A stretch of DNA of 64,000 nucleotides from Bubalus kerabau (lineage: Eukaryota; Chordata; Mammalia; Artiodactyla; Bovidae). The position numbers and the translations under genes are program-made. The stretch lies in NCBI RefSeq assembly GCF_029407905.1, contig NC_073635.1, positions 34,897,501 to 34,961,500 of the forward strand, in the 5' to 3' direction. Shown here piece by piece: positions 11,921-23,613 of the stretch. Within the stretch, counting starts at the first letter, position 1; every line of letters starts with the position of its first letter. The notes beneath the pieces were generated by a model. It worked only from the letters and a program-made list of their open reading frames with translations. It made no database searches and was not told where the DNA came from.

Positions 11921-14900
11921 TTCTCTTCAGTAAACCTTGTATCACAGCTGCTAACAGGTAGAAAATGGGTTGATTTTAGTTACCACGTTTGTTTCCTTCT
12001 TTCCCAAGATAAAGTTGTGTCATCAAAAGCAGATGGAAAAGCCAGAGAATACAAAGCAAGCTGTGATTCATTAGCTGGATAATCAGCTTGGGATTGTGTC
12101 CGATGATAAAACCCTAAATACTTGATCACAGACAGCATTTTGAAATTCAACTTGTGCAGAAAAGAAGCAACCTCATCCTTCAGCCCTTGAACTTTCACTC
12201 TGATGGTTCTTGTTACCAGTTACAGGGCCTTTCCCACGTGTTCAGTGCACATTATTCAATTCTTACAGAAGTCAAGCTGTGTAGACGACACTCTGCTGGT
12301 TTTCTGGTCTTTAGACACACACCTCACTCACCAGTCGGCCTCCGCTCAGGCTGCCTCTTGCGGGAGTGAGTCTCGGAAGTCCAGTCTGGGCTGAAGGCCT
12401 TGAACCGGGTGCTTGACCAGGGTTACTCACCAAGCTCTGGCTGTAACCACCAGTGCCCCCTTTAGAGGCACCTTCAGTCTTGTTCAGGAAAGGAGGAATT
12501 TATCTTTCTGCTGTATTCCTCCTTGCTAACCCTTCAGAAGGAGACTTGGGGACAGTCAGCAGAGAGAACAGCCAGAAATTTGAGGTTGTAAGATGCTGGG
12601 CTAAGCCAAGGAATGTTCCCTTCGGCCTGAAAGCCCAGTGTGCCTGGCGCTGGCCCCCACGGCAGCTCCCCTGGGGTGTTCAGAGCTGGGCTGTGGTCCC
12701 TAAACAGATGACGCCTGTAGGCCTTAACTCTCATAGAAACCTGGCTGACGTACCTTCATTTGAGCCAAGTACCGGCACTGTGCCTGAAATGTAGGAGTAT
12801 GCTTGGCTTTTATCTCTGATTTAGAAAGAACTGGGGGGTGACCCACCCTGGCCGCCTCAGGTGTTGCAGGCCTGGCCTCGTGGGTGTAGGGGCCACACCC
12901 GCCCCTCTCATGGGCTCCGGGACACACACGCAGCCCTTGAGCGCCTGCCACACCATGAGGCCCATAGACAGAAGGGCAGATCCTTCCAGTTCCACCAGGA
13001 AAGAAGCAATTTCAGGAGGAACCACGCACTCGAGAGAGCATCCCCGTCTTCTTGCCCTACCCCCAGCACACCCCCCACCACAGCAGGTGGGGCTGGGGGC
13101 AGAGACGGACTCTCCCCTGTCTCAGGCCAAGACAGCTCTCACTGCCCGCCAGTGACCTTAGAGAAGAGATCTGATAGTAAAGCTTGCCTGTATGTCACCT
13201 GTTTCTGATATCTGTGGAAAGATGTGGTTATTTAAATGAGAAAAGAAAGAGCAGAAAGCACTTGCTTTTACTCCAAACCCTGGGTCTAGAAAGTTGGTCC
13301 TCAAACAAAAATATCAGTGTCCCCCGGGTGTCATTAAATTCTCTTTAATAACTTGTGAACTAATCTCTGTATCAGGTGGGAATATTTTTGAAAGAAACCA
13401 CCAACTCAGGCTGACCAAACAGAAAGGAATTTGGGGGAACAGTGCAGAGGCGGCCGCAGAGTCGGGGTGAAGCAAAAGCCAGCTGAGAAAGCAGCTTCTG
13501 GGCTCCATGTCGGGGTAGGCGAGCCACTCGGGCGCCTGTACCACCTCACTGCCCTGGTGTCCACAGGCCTCCCATCATTGTGACCGGGAGTGGGTCCCTG
13601 GGGGGCACAGGGCTGGCACCAAGCTGGGTTAGGAAGGCAGGAGGCCCCGTACCTGGGGCCCAGCTGCCCCCCAGATGCCCCAGTGTGGTGGCCAGGATGG
13701 CGTCCCCTGCGGGCACACACATAACCCGCAGCTGGCAGCCCCTGAGTGGCAGGCTACGGCGCTGCACACAGGCCAGCACCCAGCTCGGGTGGGGCCCCCA
13801 GAGCCCACCCCGGAACCCCTAGAGACCCTAGTTCACTGCCGTCAGGCCTGGAACAGCCTCCCAGTCCTCCAGGGTCGTGAACACACTGGTTTAGCAGAGC
13901 AGTCGAGACAGGAACGTTCGGGCTTGCCCCAGGTTTTATCAGCTCGTTCGCCTCTCGGGGAAAAGGAGGAGGAAAATAAATGAAATCGTCATCGTAACTG
14001 CTTTACAGGCTATTCCCTGTGGGCCTGTGGAGGGCGGGCAGGTGGGACTCTTCTTCCCTGAGGGTTCCCTGCAGCCGGTCTGTCTTACACCGCCACCCAC
14101 GTGTCCCTTTGAGGGGGAAAGTTACCCTCGGTTTTGTTTTACAGTCTCAGCTCCCCGCGCCCCCCACCCCTGCCCTCCAGAGAATGCGTGTCAACTCCAC
14201 TCACTCTGGACTTGGCCCTCCAGCAGGTTCTGGGGGTGCCTACAAAACTGCTCATCTCATCACCACCCTTTTAAGACTTAAGACTTGACACAGAGACCAT
14301 CTTCACCAGCTTTATAAAAAAAATCCACGTGTTGCTGGAATCTTTACCATCTACGTATGTAAATGCTAAATTCAGTTTTTCTTATTTGTGGAACTGCCTG
14401 AAAACATTTTGTTTTTAATTCCCTGTGTAGAAGTTGTTAGTTCATGTTGACACTTGCAAACACTAGACCTAACTAAAGCGAGGACACTGCAGCCGTGTGG
14501 CAGGAGCATTCCTGCCCTGGTAAGTGGTGCATCCTCTCTAAACCTTCATCTTCACTGGTCGCAGCACACACACCACGGGCCAACCACTCCTCTTGGGCCA
14601 GGTTTTAGTTAAAACTCCCCCGAGCGTGTGTGCATTTCTCTGCTTGCCCCACGGCGGCCGTCCTCTGAGACGCAGAAGTGGCTGCAGGTGGCCCTGGAGT
14701 GGGTGTGGCCCCGAGGTGGTGGGTCCTGTGTCCGTGGACAGCTGGTGGTGGTAACAGGAACACTTCAAGGGACTGGCGGCCGCGCTCCACTGCACAGGTC
14801 AGCCCCACCTTCTGACAGTTCTAACCATTTAATTAGAAGCAGTTTGTAATTACAGGATGTTTCAAATGTTACAAGGAAGGGAATGGTGAAACAGGATTAC

Positions 14901-15770
14901 ACATCTGACCAAAAGTCATGTTTCAGTGTTTGCCCCACAACTATTCTTTGTATAAGAACCCTGGCCCGTAGGAAATGCGCAAACGGGGTTTACTGCTCTG
15001 CTTACGTGAAAGCCTGCGTCTCAAAGACGCGGAGTGGAAGGCGCTGCCTGGCCATCGTCAGAGCCGTCACATCCCATGACCATTTGACTGTAAAAAAAAA
15101 ATTGCTTTGAACTTTAGTTTTGCAATTAAAGACACAGCAACAAAATTCTCTTCGAATAGCCGTCGTTATTCCTCAGATGGTCCCTGTGATGGAGATGTGA
15201 GGACCTGGATTTGAATGCAGACGAAAGTGTGTTGGGCTGTGGTGAGAACATGACGGCATCCGTATTGTTCCTGAGCACATGGGGTCTCGTGAGGGGCTGT
15301 CAAGGACGTGTTGGCCCTGCTGCTCTGTGTCCACTGTACAATCCAGGCCTTGGCCAGCCCCTGTGGCCGTGTTCCCCAGTGAGGGTGACCGTGTCTGTGG
15401 GTCCAGCCCTAGGCCTGCCCGAAGCTCTCTATGTTCCACTGCAGATGGTGGCCTGGGTGGGAGCACCCCCGGCCCCCAAACGTGGTTCCTTGCACTCCTG
15501 GTCAAGTGGGCTCCAAGGGTATAGTAATATCTCCAAAACATATTTGAGTCTAAATCTCTAAGCTAAGCGTTGGTGAGATAGTATAAAAAAGGCAGTAAAA
15601 CAAGAAACCGCTCAGAGCCCAGGCACTGCCTGGACACTCTGAAACAGCCTTGTTCCCAGCTCACGGCTCCCGAGGCTGAGCGTCCCCGACCGTGTGGACG
15701 TGCTGTCCGTCTCTGTCGCTCTGTGCTGTCCCTGAGCGAGCTGGCTGACCGTCTGTCTCTCCGTTGGCAG

Positions 15771-15868
15771 GTATGCTTCAGAAGCGTCCTTCTATCGACG
15801 ACTTCGTAAACACCCTCGTTTCCGACCTGGACCTAGACTTCGAGACGTTCCTCATGGATTCTACGTGA
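15771..15868 (+). CDS. MIPEP: MIPEP final coding exon (C-terminus and stop)
   Basis: Seen: after a CTCCGTTGGCAG acceptor, the exon reads GT (completing Gly), then MLQKRPSIDDFVNTLVSD, DLDFETFLMDST and a TGA stop at 15866-15868. This is the recognisable MIPEP C-terminus; from memory the human protein ends DLDLDFETFLMDSE, so the last residue differs (Thr here). The acidic, leucine-rich tail belongs to the all-helical fold of M3 peptidases. The phase matches the donor at 1317 (AAG|GT gives Gln-Gly). The 3' UTR follows directly. No frameshift or damage is visible, so the gene appears intact in this part. Confidence 0.93.
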
Positions 15869-16030
15869 GGGAGACACCTGAGTCCTTTAGATCAGGGTCA
15901 TGGTGACGCTGATTCTGTCATAAGTGCTGCAGCTACAAACACTTGTTTCTGAGTTCCGTATTCACTTCTGTGATAACGTCAAAAGCCTCAAATCCGTGGA
16001 TCTTGGAATAAATAATTTTTTTTTTAAATT
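15869..16030 (+). other. MIPEP: MIPEP 3' UTR
   Basis: This is a short untranslated tail of about 160 bp from the TGA to just past an AATAAA at 16007-16012. The cleavage site is inferred near 16025-16035, within or just after a T-rich run. A short 3' UTR agrees with what I know of mammalian MIPEP transcripts. Confidence 0.7.
16007..16012 (+). terminator. MIPEP: MIPEP poly(A) signal AATAAA
   Basis: A canonical hexamer (in GGAATAAATAA) lies 139 bp after the stop codon, followed by a T-rich downstream element. It is the only AATAAA in the first few hundred bases after the stop codon. Confidence 0.8.
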
Positions 16031-16365
16031 ATGCTGGCTTTTAGCTTGTTTGGCAGATTCTGCATGATTTCTTAAGACAACTGTATAGGTGGCTGAAAGT
16101 GGAGCAGTCAGTTACGGCGGTGGAGAAACCACGTGTGGTCTCCACAGTGCGTGTGAGCGGCTGCCCTGTCTCCTCCCGCGAGGTCAGGGATGGACCGCAC
16201 AGGCGCACCTCTGACCTGACGAGGAATACACGGAACTGCAGCGCAGCAAGGGAGTCGTGTGTCAAGTTCAGCCTCCGACGAATCTGGAACCAGATGCAGA
16301 CGCTGTCTCTGTCCTAAACATCACTGCATACTGTATCGCCATGTGTTAATTACAGGAAGGACTTT

Positions 16366-16640
16366 TTTTTTTAGGTCAAGGTGAGTTTATTGTCCAAACA
16401 GCATAATCTAATTGCATCCAGAACCATTTTCAAGTCCACCTAATTTAAGCTAGTCACAAAAAAACAGGTTATTATTTTTAAAAATCACTTAACACTGAAT
16501 AGGCCCTCTGAAGAGGCAGCTTGGCCGTACCACATCAGCATCATAGGCAGGACAGCACTGTCTCTTGCGCTTCCTAGAAACTTTCCGTGTGTACTGACCA
16601 TACCACTTCAGCACTGGCTCGCACGCCCACCACACACACA
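16366..16640 (-). pseudogene. Possible 3' end of a processed retrocopy, source unknown
   Basis: On the - strand the sequence reads GGACAATAAACTCACCTTGACC followed about 10 nt later by a run of A (16366-16374). That is an AATAAA signal at the right distance from an A tail. Before it lies a 3'-UTR-like AT-rich stretch, and further upstream (16500-16630) a frame rich in Arg/Lys (YTRKVSRKRKRQCCPA) without a start. I do not recognise the parent gene, and no target-site duplication is clear. It could also be the end of an unannotated transcript or chance. Confidence 0.3.
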
Positions 16641-16652
16641 CACACACACACC
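16629..16652. repeat. (CA)n microsatellite
   Basis: About 11 CA dinucleotides in CCACCACACACA...CACACC. It is likely polymorphic. Confidence 0.9.
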
Positions 16653-17127
16653 TCTTATAGAGCACATGGTGAGAGGAACGTTGACTCGCTGTCGTATCAC
16701 ACTTGTTTTAAAGCAAAGAAATTATAATAAAAGAAAGTCCAAGACGAGAAGCTAAGAGCAAGCGAGCGGAGGTACGTGCTACAAGGGTAATGAACATAAT
16801 GAAAGAAATCCAACTGCCCCATGAACGCTGGGGATTTCAAAGTCGACCAACAGCAAGAAACTGAACTGATTTAAGAAAACCACAAGGTTTTTTTAAAGGA
16901 CAGGCATCTGTCAAAATACACTGGCTGTGGTAACAGTTACAGTCAGTGAGGGATGTTCCGCAAAGTCCCAAGCAAAGGGAGGAGCGCGGCAGCTGCGGCA
17001 CATGGAGATGTGTTTGCTGACGGCTTCTGGAGACCTAAGCCAAGAAGCAGGTCTGACAGCCCGGCCAAGTCTAGAAGCAGAGACCCGGGGATGTGGAGCC
17101 GGGCTTCTGGCTGAAGGGACTGTAGGA

Positions 17128-17600
17128 CAGTTCAGATCAATTGCTCAGTTGTGTCCGACTCCTTGCGACCCCATGAATCGCAGCACACCAGGCCTCCCTG
17201 TCCATCACCAACTCCTGGAGCTTACGCAAACTCATGTCCATCAAGTTGGTGATGCCATCCAGCCATCTCATCCTCTGTCGTCCCCTTCTCCTCCTGCCCC
17301 CAATCCCTCCCAGCATCAGGGTCTTTTCCAATGAGTCAACCCTTCGCATGAGGTGGCCAAAGTTTTGGAGTTTCCGCTTTAGCATCAGTCTTTCCGATGA
17401 ACACCCAGGACTGATCTCCTTTAGGATGGACTGGTTGGATCTCCTTGCAGTCCAAGGGACTCTCAAGAGTCTGCTTCAACACCACAATTCAAAAGCATTA
17501 ATTCTTCGGCGCTCAGCTTTCTTCACAGTCCAACTCTCACATCCATACGTGACCACTGGAAAAACCATAGTCTTGACAGTATTTAATAAGTTTTTCCTGA
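17128..17600 (-). repeat. BovB LINE 3' end
   Basis: A 5'-truncated BovB on the - strand, ending (5' on the + strand) at ACAGTTCAGATCAATTGCTC. Its frame shows FPVVTYGCESWT-like and RVPWTARRSNQSILKEISPG residues, the C-terminal part of the BovB ORF2 protein, interrupted by indels. Confidence 0.88.
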
Positions 17601-18399
17601 CTTCAAAGTCAAGGATTTAATTACAGGCTTTAGTTTAAAATGACACCTGCTAGCAGCCTCTTCCAGCTTCCACTGAAAGACTAGTGACGAAGCAAAAAGG
17701 CAAGGTTAAAAATCCCCAAAACTAGGACACATGTCCAACCTTCTCCAGGCTAGAAACAGATGAGTCACATGGAGAAACGTCAGTGATCCCCCACACTGTG
17801 CGGGTCCACCTGGATGCCGGGGCAGGGAGCTCCTGAGGTGTCACACGGCTAACACACCTGAGGTCTCATGCGGCTAACACACTGCACTCCAGCCCGGAAG
17901 CTGTAAACAGCCTGTGGCCCTTCTACCTTCATCCTCTCCCAGCTCCTCCCCTGTTGAATTTCTCAGTCTGTGAACACGTGGAAACCCCAACGTCCAGAGG
18001 ATCCTTGTGCAGGAAGGAGGGCAGGCCTGCAGCCATGCACCTGCCCCTCATCCCATGGGAGCTGAGGGGTGATGCAGGCCATGGGCAGAGCTGAGTACGC
18101 CCCGCTCCCTGCACATGGTCTCTGAGCTGGGGAAGGGATATACTTGCTGGACACAAATGCTGACTCTTGTCTGGGAAACGGACCTGGAGACACTGACACC
18201 AACCTGCTGTCAGTTACAGGTAAGTTTGAAGAGGAGCTTCGGCAGCTCCAGGTGTACCCGGCACCAAGCCCCTGGGCCTTTCTCCTCCCTTTTCAGTTGA
18301 GGGTGAGCGAGCGGCACAGGAAATCACAGGGAGCCTCAGAGAAAGGAAGGGAAAGTCACCTGAAAGATGCCGTAAGATCCCAACTTGGAACATTTCTTT

Positions 18400-18620
18400 G
18401 TTTTTAAATATTTTGTGTTGAGGTCTAGCCAACCAACAATGTGGTAGTTTCAGGTGATCAGCGAAGGGACCCAGCTATACATATACATGTATCTGCTCTC
18501 CCCCAGACTCCCCTGCATCCAGGCTGCCGTATGACATTGAGCAAAGGTCCCTGTTGCTCTAGAGTAGGTCCTTGTTGGTTACTCATTTTAAATATAGCAG
18601 TGCTGGACATTGTTTTTAAA
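18400..18620 (-). repeat. L1 3' UTR fragment, antisense
   Basis: The + strand reads TGTTGAGGTCTAGCC...GTAGTTTCAGGTGATCAGC and GTAGGTCCTTGTTGGTTACTC, the antisense of the common cetartiodactyl L1 3' UTR that ends AACACAACATTGTAAA. Confidence 0.7.
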
Positions 18621-19069
18621 GGAACTGAGGCACATTACAGAAAACATCTCAGCTATTCTTAGACTTGAGAAAACACGGTCTTTATGAAGCTGAAAGCCAT
18701 CAAGAAAGAACAGGCAGAAATTTAAAAATAAGAGAAGCTAAAAAAAGAAGACAGAGTAAGAAGAAAAGTGGAGAAACTGATTACGGTGCAGTGATTTAAA
18801 GCATTATCAGAGCAGACAGGAGCAGAACTGCCAAGGAGAGATGAAGAGCGCTCTGAGCGTGGGTTAAGTGCAGACACGCTGTGAGAGCCGGGAGCCAGGG
18901 AGCAGCCAAGGGTTCCAGGTGGAGCCAGGATGGCTGGGACAGAAGCAGTCACCAAGCCCTAGTTCTCGTGTCCTCCTGTGTCCCCAGAGCTCAGGACAGT
19001 GACCAGCACATTGCGGGAGCTCTGCCGAAGACATGCCCTTCAGTAAATTTAAGGAAACTCTTCTAAGAT

Positions 19070-19087
19070 TAAAAAAAAAAAAAAAAA
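19070..19087. repeat. Poly(A) tract
   Basis: An A run preceded by TCTTCTAAGATT on the + strand. It may mark an old retrotransposed end, but no parent element is recognisable. Confidence 0.6.
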
Positions 19088-19191
19088 GAATGTGTAATTT
19101 CAGAGGGAATCCTTTCTGGCCACCCAACAATGTAATGTGCTAAATGCCACTGAGCTATGCAATCAGAAATGGCTTAAACAGTAAAAGTTTT

Positions 19192-19256
19192 GTTGTGTAT
19201 GCTTTTAAAGTTTGTTGTGTATGTTTTTAAAGTATGTTGTGTATGTATTTAAAGCT
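19192..19256 (+). repeat. 22-bp tandem repeat, 3 copies
   Basis: GTTGTGTATG(C/T)(T/A)TTTAAAG starts at 19192, 19214 and 19236, exactly 22 bp apart. Confidence 0.85.
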
Positions 19257-20548
19257 AAATAAATGCAAGCAGAGAGAGAAGTGAATCCTGCATTCCAGAT
19301 CAAAACAAAACAGTGGAGAGAGACCCCAACGAGACAAAATCTGCCTTGTCTTTTGAGAACTTAAGTATAATCAAGATTATAAGCCAACTGACCTCCAGTG
19401 GGACATTTCCCAGGAGTTGTTAGTGTTCCACAAACTTGGAAGGGTCCTCTGTTCCATACATTTGGGAAATACAAGTGAGCTGTGAGTTTCACCGTCTCAG
19501 CGGCAGGCCCATCCACAACACGTTGCCTGAATGTGTGTGATGCCGGCTCCCACCTTTGTTGGAGGACCTACCAGTGATATTCTTCAGGACACTAGGGACT
19601 AGGTGCTAAAAACCATCCAGCGAGTAACAAGGGGCTTACGTGTAAAGGAACAAAACTCACGGTGTTCCCAGAAGTCAGTGGTTCATCACTGTGAAAACTT
19701 GAAGGACAGTGAAAAGTTTTGAGACGCGAAGGCTAAGATGCAGAATGGCATTCTCAGATACACACAGGCTCTGGAAACTTTCCAGCTTTGTACTTTTTCT
19801 TTAAAAATCACTGGAAGAATAAGTAATTTAGATCAAGAGTCAAAGCAGAGGAAACCCCAAGGAGCTCCTGAGAATGCTAGGGGTCACTGCCTGTCTTCTC
19901 TACTACAGCTGGATAGAGCATAATAGCAAGTTATTTTATTATGAATGTTTTCCTTGTGATGGGAATAAACCCATAACACAGCAGTTTCTCTGGGAAAAAT
20001 TCTCTCCTATACTTAGGGCTTATCACCAGCTTCCAAAAATCCAATTTAAACTACTTGTGAAAATGTAAACAGGAAAAAAAAAAAATCCCGAGAAAGAACT
20101 GAAGAATAATGAATAAAATGTTACTGTGATTGTCTTTAATATTGAGATTTTGGCCTTTTTCTTCCCTTCTATTTCCAAATTAAAAAAGAATAGGCAATGT
20201 GTTAATTTAAAAGTAATTTAAAATTTACAAAAAGTTTAATCATGATATAGCCAAATGTAAAAGCATGTTTCCAGTTCTGAAGAAATATTAATACCTGGAT
20301 GATGTAAGCAAGTTCAGAAAATGTCTCTGAGACATTCAGGCACAATCTGTATGGGCAGAAATTGCATGGATACCCAGGCTTCAGGCTGATTTCCTCTCAG
20401 TGGTTGAGATAAGTATGAACAGCAGTGCCTGACATTCATTTTCAGTTCATGAAGAACTTGATCACATGGTCATCCTGCCTGCGGCCTGCTGCCCAGGAGG
20501 TCACAGGGCAGGTGGTATCGGGACACTGTTGTGACTGTGGGGGGGGCA

Positions 20549-20792
20549 GGCCGGCCACGTGTCGGCTGCTGGGCCGGTCACGCTGATGTGGGGCGGGCAG
20601 GCCGGCCACATGTCGGCTGCTGGGCCGGTCACACTGATGTGGGGCGGGCAGGCCGGCCACGTGTCGGCTGCTGGGCCGGTCACGCTGATGTGGGGTGGGC
20701 AGGCCGGCCACGTGTCGGCTGCTGGGCCGGTCACGCTGATGTGGGGCGGGCAGGCCGGCCACGTGTCGGCTGCTGGGCTGGTCACGCTGATG
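20549..20792 (+). repeat. 51-bp GC-rich VNTR, 4.8 copies
   Basis: The unit begins GGCCGGCCACGTGTCGGCTG and recurs at 20549, 20600, 20651, 20702 and 20753, exactly 51 bp apart with very few substitutions. The length is a multiple of three, so three frames run open on both strands as 17-residue repeats (e.g. HVSAAGPVTLMWGGQAG). These are by-products, not a gene. Four of five units keep the palindromic E-box CACGTG; unit 2 has CACATG. Each unit also holds a GGCCGGCC palindrome and several CpGs. Confidence 0.95.
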
Positions 20793-21389
20793 CGGGACTC
20801 CTGGCCTGCGCCTGTCCCTGCACCCGCGTCTTCAGAGAGGATGCCGTCTTCTGCAGGCACCCACGTGCACGTTCAGACAGAGCGCTGAGTGCTCACACAA
20901 CCCACCGGGCCACACGGCCTGAGGGCACTTATGGTCTTCCTGCCTGAAGAAGCCCATGCCCGTGGACAGACCACAGATGTGACACGTTACAGCATCAGAC
21001 CAGGAGGAATGAGGTGGGAGGATGGGAAGAGGAGGCCACTTACAAAATTTACCTACAGAACTTGCTGTCTATGATTGGGGGTGGGTGGCACCTACGAGCT
21101 CATCTCAATTGTGACTCGACTTTGGAAAACCATGTGGGAAGCAGTGCCGGTACAAGCCTGTGGGGGCCACTGGGACCGTCCGTTGGGTTCATAAACAGCT
21201 TAACCCCTACCTCTCGAGTAAGACCATCAGCAGCGATGAGCTGCCTTCCAGGCCTGTCCCTGCACCTCACCTACACAGACCAGCAGGTGCTGGGTGCCCT
21301 TCTGCCCTCCAGACACCCTGCAGCCAGGGTGACTGCCCTCCACAGGCAGCTTACCTGTTCATTATTTCCTCCAACTTTCATTATGCCTT

Positions 21390-22440
21390 GGGTGAATGCT
21401 TAGCCTATTAATTTTCAGCCTATCTTCTTTTCTGAGATAGACATTTAAGTCTATCAACTTTCTCCTCCTCAGGGACCCTGGACTTCTTATCAACCTACCT
21501 AGGAATTGACTCATTTTCATTGCACTGTGGTCAGAATCCGTATTCTGTACTATTTGTCTTCTGTAGTTTACTGACACCAACCTTACAGCCCTGTGTACGG
21601 TCACTGCTGTAAACATGTTAGATGCAGTTGGGAAGAACTGTAAAACGTGTATTTTATAGTTGTTAGGTGCAAGATGCATTTTCTTTATCTATTGTCTGCT
21701 TAATCTTCTGTAATACAACTGAAAGATGTACTAAAACCCTCTTGCCATAACTGGGGATTTACCTATTTATCACCATAATTTCGGAGAAGGCAATGGCACC
21801 CCACTCCAGTACTCTTGCCTGGAAAATCCCATGGATGGAGGAGCCTGGTGGGCTGCAGTCCATGGGGTTGCAAAGAGTCAGACACGACTGAGTGACGTCA
21901 CTTTTCACTTTTCACTTTCATGCATTGGAGAAGGAAATGGCAACCCACTCCAGTGTTGTTGCCTGGAGAGTCCCAGGAACGGGGGAGCCTGGTGGGCTGC
22001 CGTCTATGGGGTCGTACAGAGTCGGACACGACTGAAGCGACTTAGCAGCAGCAGCAGCAGCAGCACCATAATTTGGTCAATTTTTGCTTTTAGATTTGAG
22101 ACCTCACTGCTAATTACAAACAAATTTAGGAATATTTTATCTTCCTGGTAAAATTTTAAATCATTATGATATGATCCTCTTTATCTCTAGTTATACTTTT
22201 TAGCTGAAAACTTATTTTGCCTAATTCATTATAACTACACGTATTTTCTTTTGTTTAAATTTGCATGATGTCTTTTTTGTTCCTTCACTACATCATTATA
22301 TGTTTGGTGTGTCTTTACGTGCTATAGAGCATTTACAGTTTAGAGCATGTCTTTACTATTATAGAGCATGTCTATACATGCTGCTATATTGCTTCTCATT
22401 CTGATATTCTGTCTTCTAACTGGATCACTTAGTTCATTTA
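21390..22440 (-). repeat. Old L1 ORF2 fragment, antisense, split by a BOV-A2
   Basis: The + strand shows the antisense L1 ORF2 pattern: TTTAAGTCTATCAACTTTC, CTGTGGTCAGAATCCGTATTCTG, GTTGTTAGGTGCAAGATGC, CCTCTTTATCTCTAGTTATAC. It is heavily diverged and interrupted at 21782-22063 by a younger SINE. Confidence 0.65.
21782..22063 (+). repeat. BOV-A2 SINE with intact 11-bp target-site duplication
   Basis: A full Bov-A dimer ends in (CAG)n. It is flanked by perfect CACCATAATTT copies at 21771-21781 and 22064-22074, and sits within the older L1. The CAG tail (about six units, 22046-22063) is a potential microsatellite. Confidence 0.95.
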
Positions 22441-22794
22441 TGTTTCGTGTAAAGCACTAGTGATTTTCTGGGCAACTCGGAACACTCAAAAAGTGGGCTG
22501 AAATCCTACAAGAGCTACTTTTCTGGTTCTCCTTACTCCTGTCAGCACCCGGTCCTTAAGCAGGGGAGCTACCCAAACATCTGGCTGACTCTCACTCCCT
22601 GGAATGGCCCTGCGGGGCTGTCAGAAGTGTGGTGCAGTCTCAGCACTGCCTTTTCCACACAGACATTTCCAGAGCAAAGACACCCTGAGTGCCGAAGCCC
22701 TCCTACTCTCCCCCTGGTCTCAACCAGGTCCCTGTTACACGGTTAGCCCATGTGCCTGGTCCACCGTGACAGCAACCTGCAATCCTGCCCCTCA

Positions 22795-23382
22795 GAGACC
22801 TAAACACACAATTACCACGTGACCCAGCCACTTCACTCCTAATTCCATACCCGATGTTACTGAAAGCACCAGCGCTCACAGCAGCGTTACTCACAACAGC
22901 CGAAAGGTGGGAGCGACCTGAATGCCTACACCAGCTGAACAGGTTCACAATACATGATACGTCCGTGTAACGGAACATCGTTTCACCGTAAGGAGGAATG
23001 AAGTGCTGACCCCTGCCACAACACGGATGAATCTCAAAAAGTCATGCTCAGTAGAAGAAGCCAGACACAAGAGGACAAATACTGGATGATTTTACTTAAA
23101 AGAGGCAAACTCATAGAGACAAAAATTAAAACAGAGGTTTCCATAGGTAATGGGGGAATTATGCTTGGAGTCACACAGAGAATGGTGATGGCTGCCCAAC
23201 AATATAAATGTAATGAATGTACACTTAATTAAGTGTCTAAGATGGAAAATGTTGTGTTGTGAACACTTAATCACGATGTTAAATAGTTATGCAATATACC
23301 AAAAACCCCTGAAGTGTATACTTTAAATGAGTAAATGTTACAGTATATGAATTATATCTTAATAAAGCTATTTAAGAAATAA
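22795..23382 (+). repeat. L1 3' UTR fragment
   Basis: L1 3' features in order: TAATTCCATACCCGATGTTAC, CAACAGCCGAAAGGTGGGA, GTAGAAGAAGCCAGACACAA, and a terminal TTATATCTTAATAAAGCTA with an A-rich end. Confidence 0.75.
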
Positions 23383-23390
23383 ATCTCTAG

Positions 23391-23613
23391 GACTTCCCTG
23401 GTGACTCTGGTAAAGAATCCACCTGCCAATGCAGGGGACAGGGGTTTGATCCCTGGTCTCAGGACATCTCCTCGGCTCCACGTGCCATGGAGCAACTAAG
23501 CCCGTGCTCCACAACAAAAGATGCCACCACAATGAGAAGCCCACGCACCACAATTAGAGAAAAGCCTATGCAGCAATGAAGACCCAGCACAGCCAAAAAT
23601 AATATATAAAAAT
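23391..23613 (+). repeat. CHR-type SINE
   Basis: It starts GACTTCCCTGGTGACTC, has a tRNA-Glu-like head with GGTTTGATCCC, then GGAGCAACTAAGCCCGTGC, AGAAGCCCACGCACC and an AAAAATAATATATAAAAATG tail. It was inserted just past the end of the L1 fragment at 22795-23382. Confidence 0.85.

Larger units (their letters stand above)
1318..15770 (+). other. MIPEP: MIPEP last intron (14.5 kb)
   Basis: This intron runs from the GTGAGC donor at 1318 to the CCGTTGGCAG acceptor at 15770. Much of it is GC-rich unique DNA, with L1, BOV-A2 and BovB pieces and three tandem-repeat arrays listed separately. The stretches 2120-3830, 4340-6340, 6645-7110, 8070-11050, 11925-15770 hold no exon I can support. Reading frames there of 60-145 codons have no family resemblance, and many sit opposite each other on the two strands, as expected in GC-rich non-coding DNA. 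Confidence 0.85.

Noticed and set aside
20549..20792. Regularly spaced repeats resembling a CRISPR array
   Set aside because: The units abut with no unique spacers, and this is vertebrate nuclear DNA. It is a VNTR.
20442..20947. Long repeat-rich open frames on both strands (17-residue units)
   Set aside because: They follow from a 51-bp tandem repeat, a multiple of three, with no stops in the unit. No protein family is suggested.
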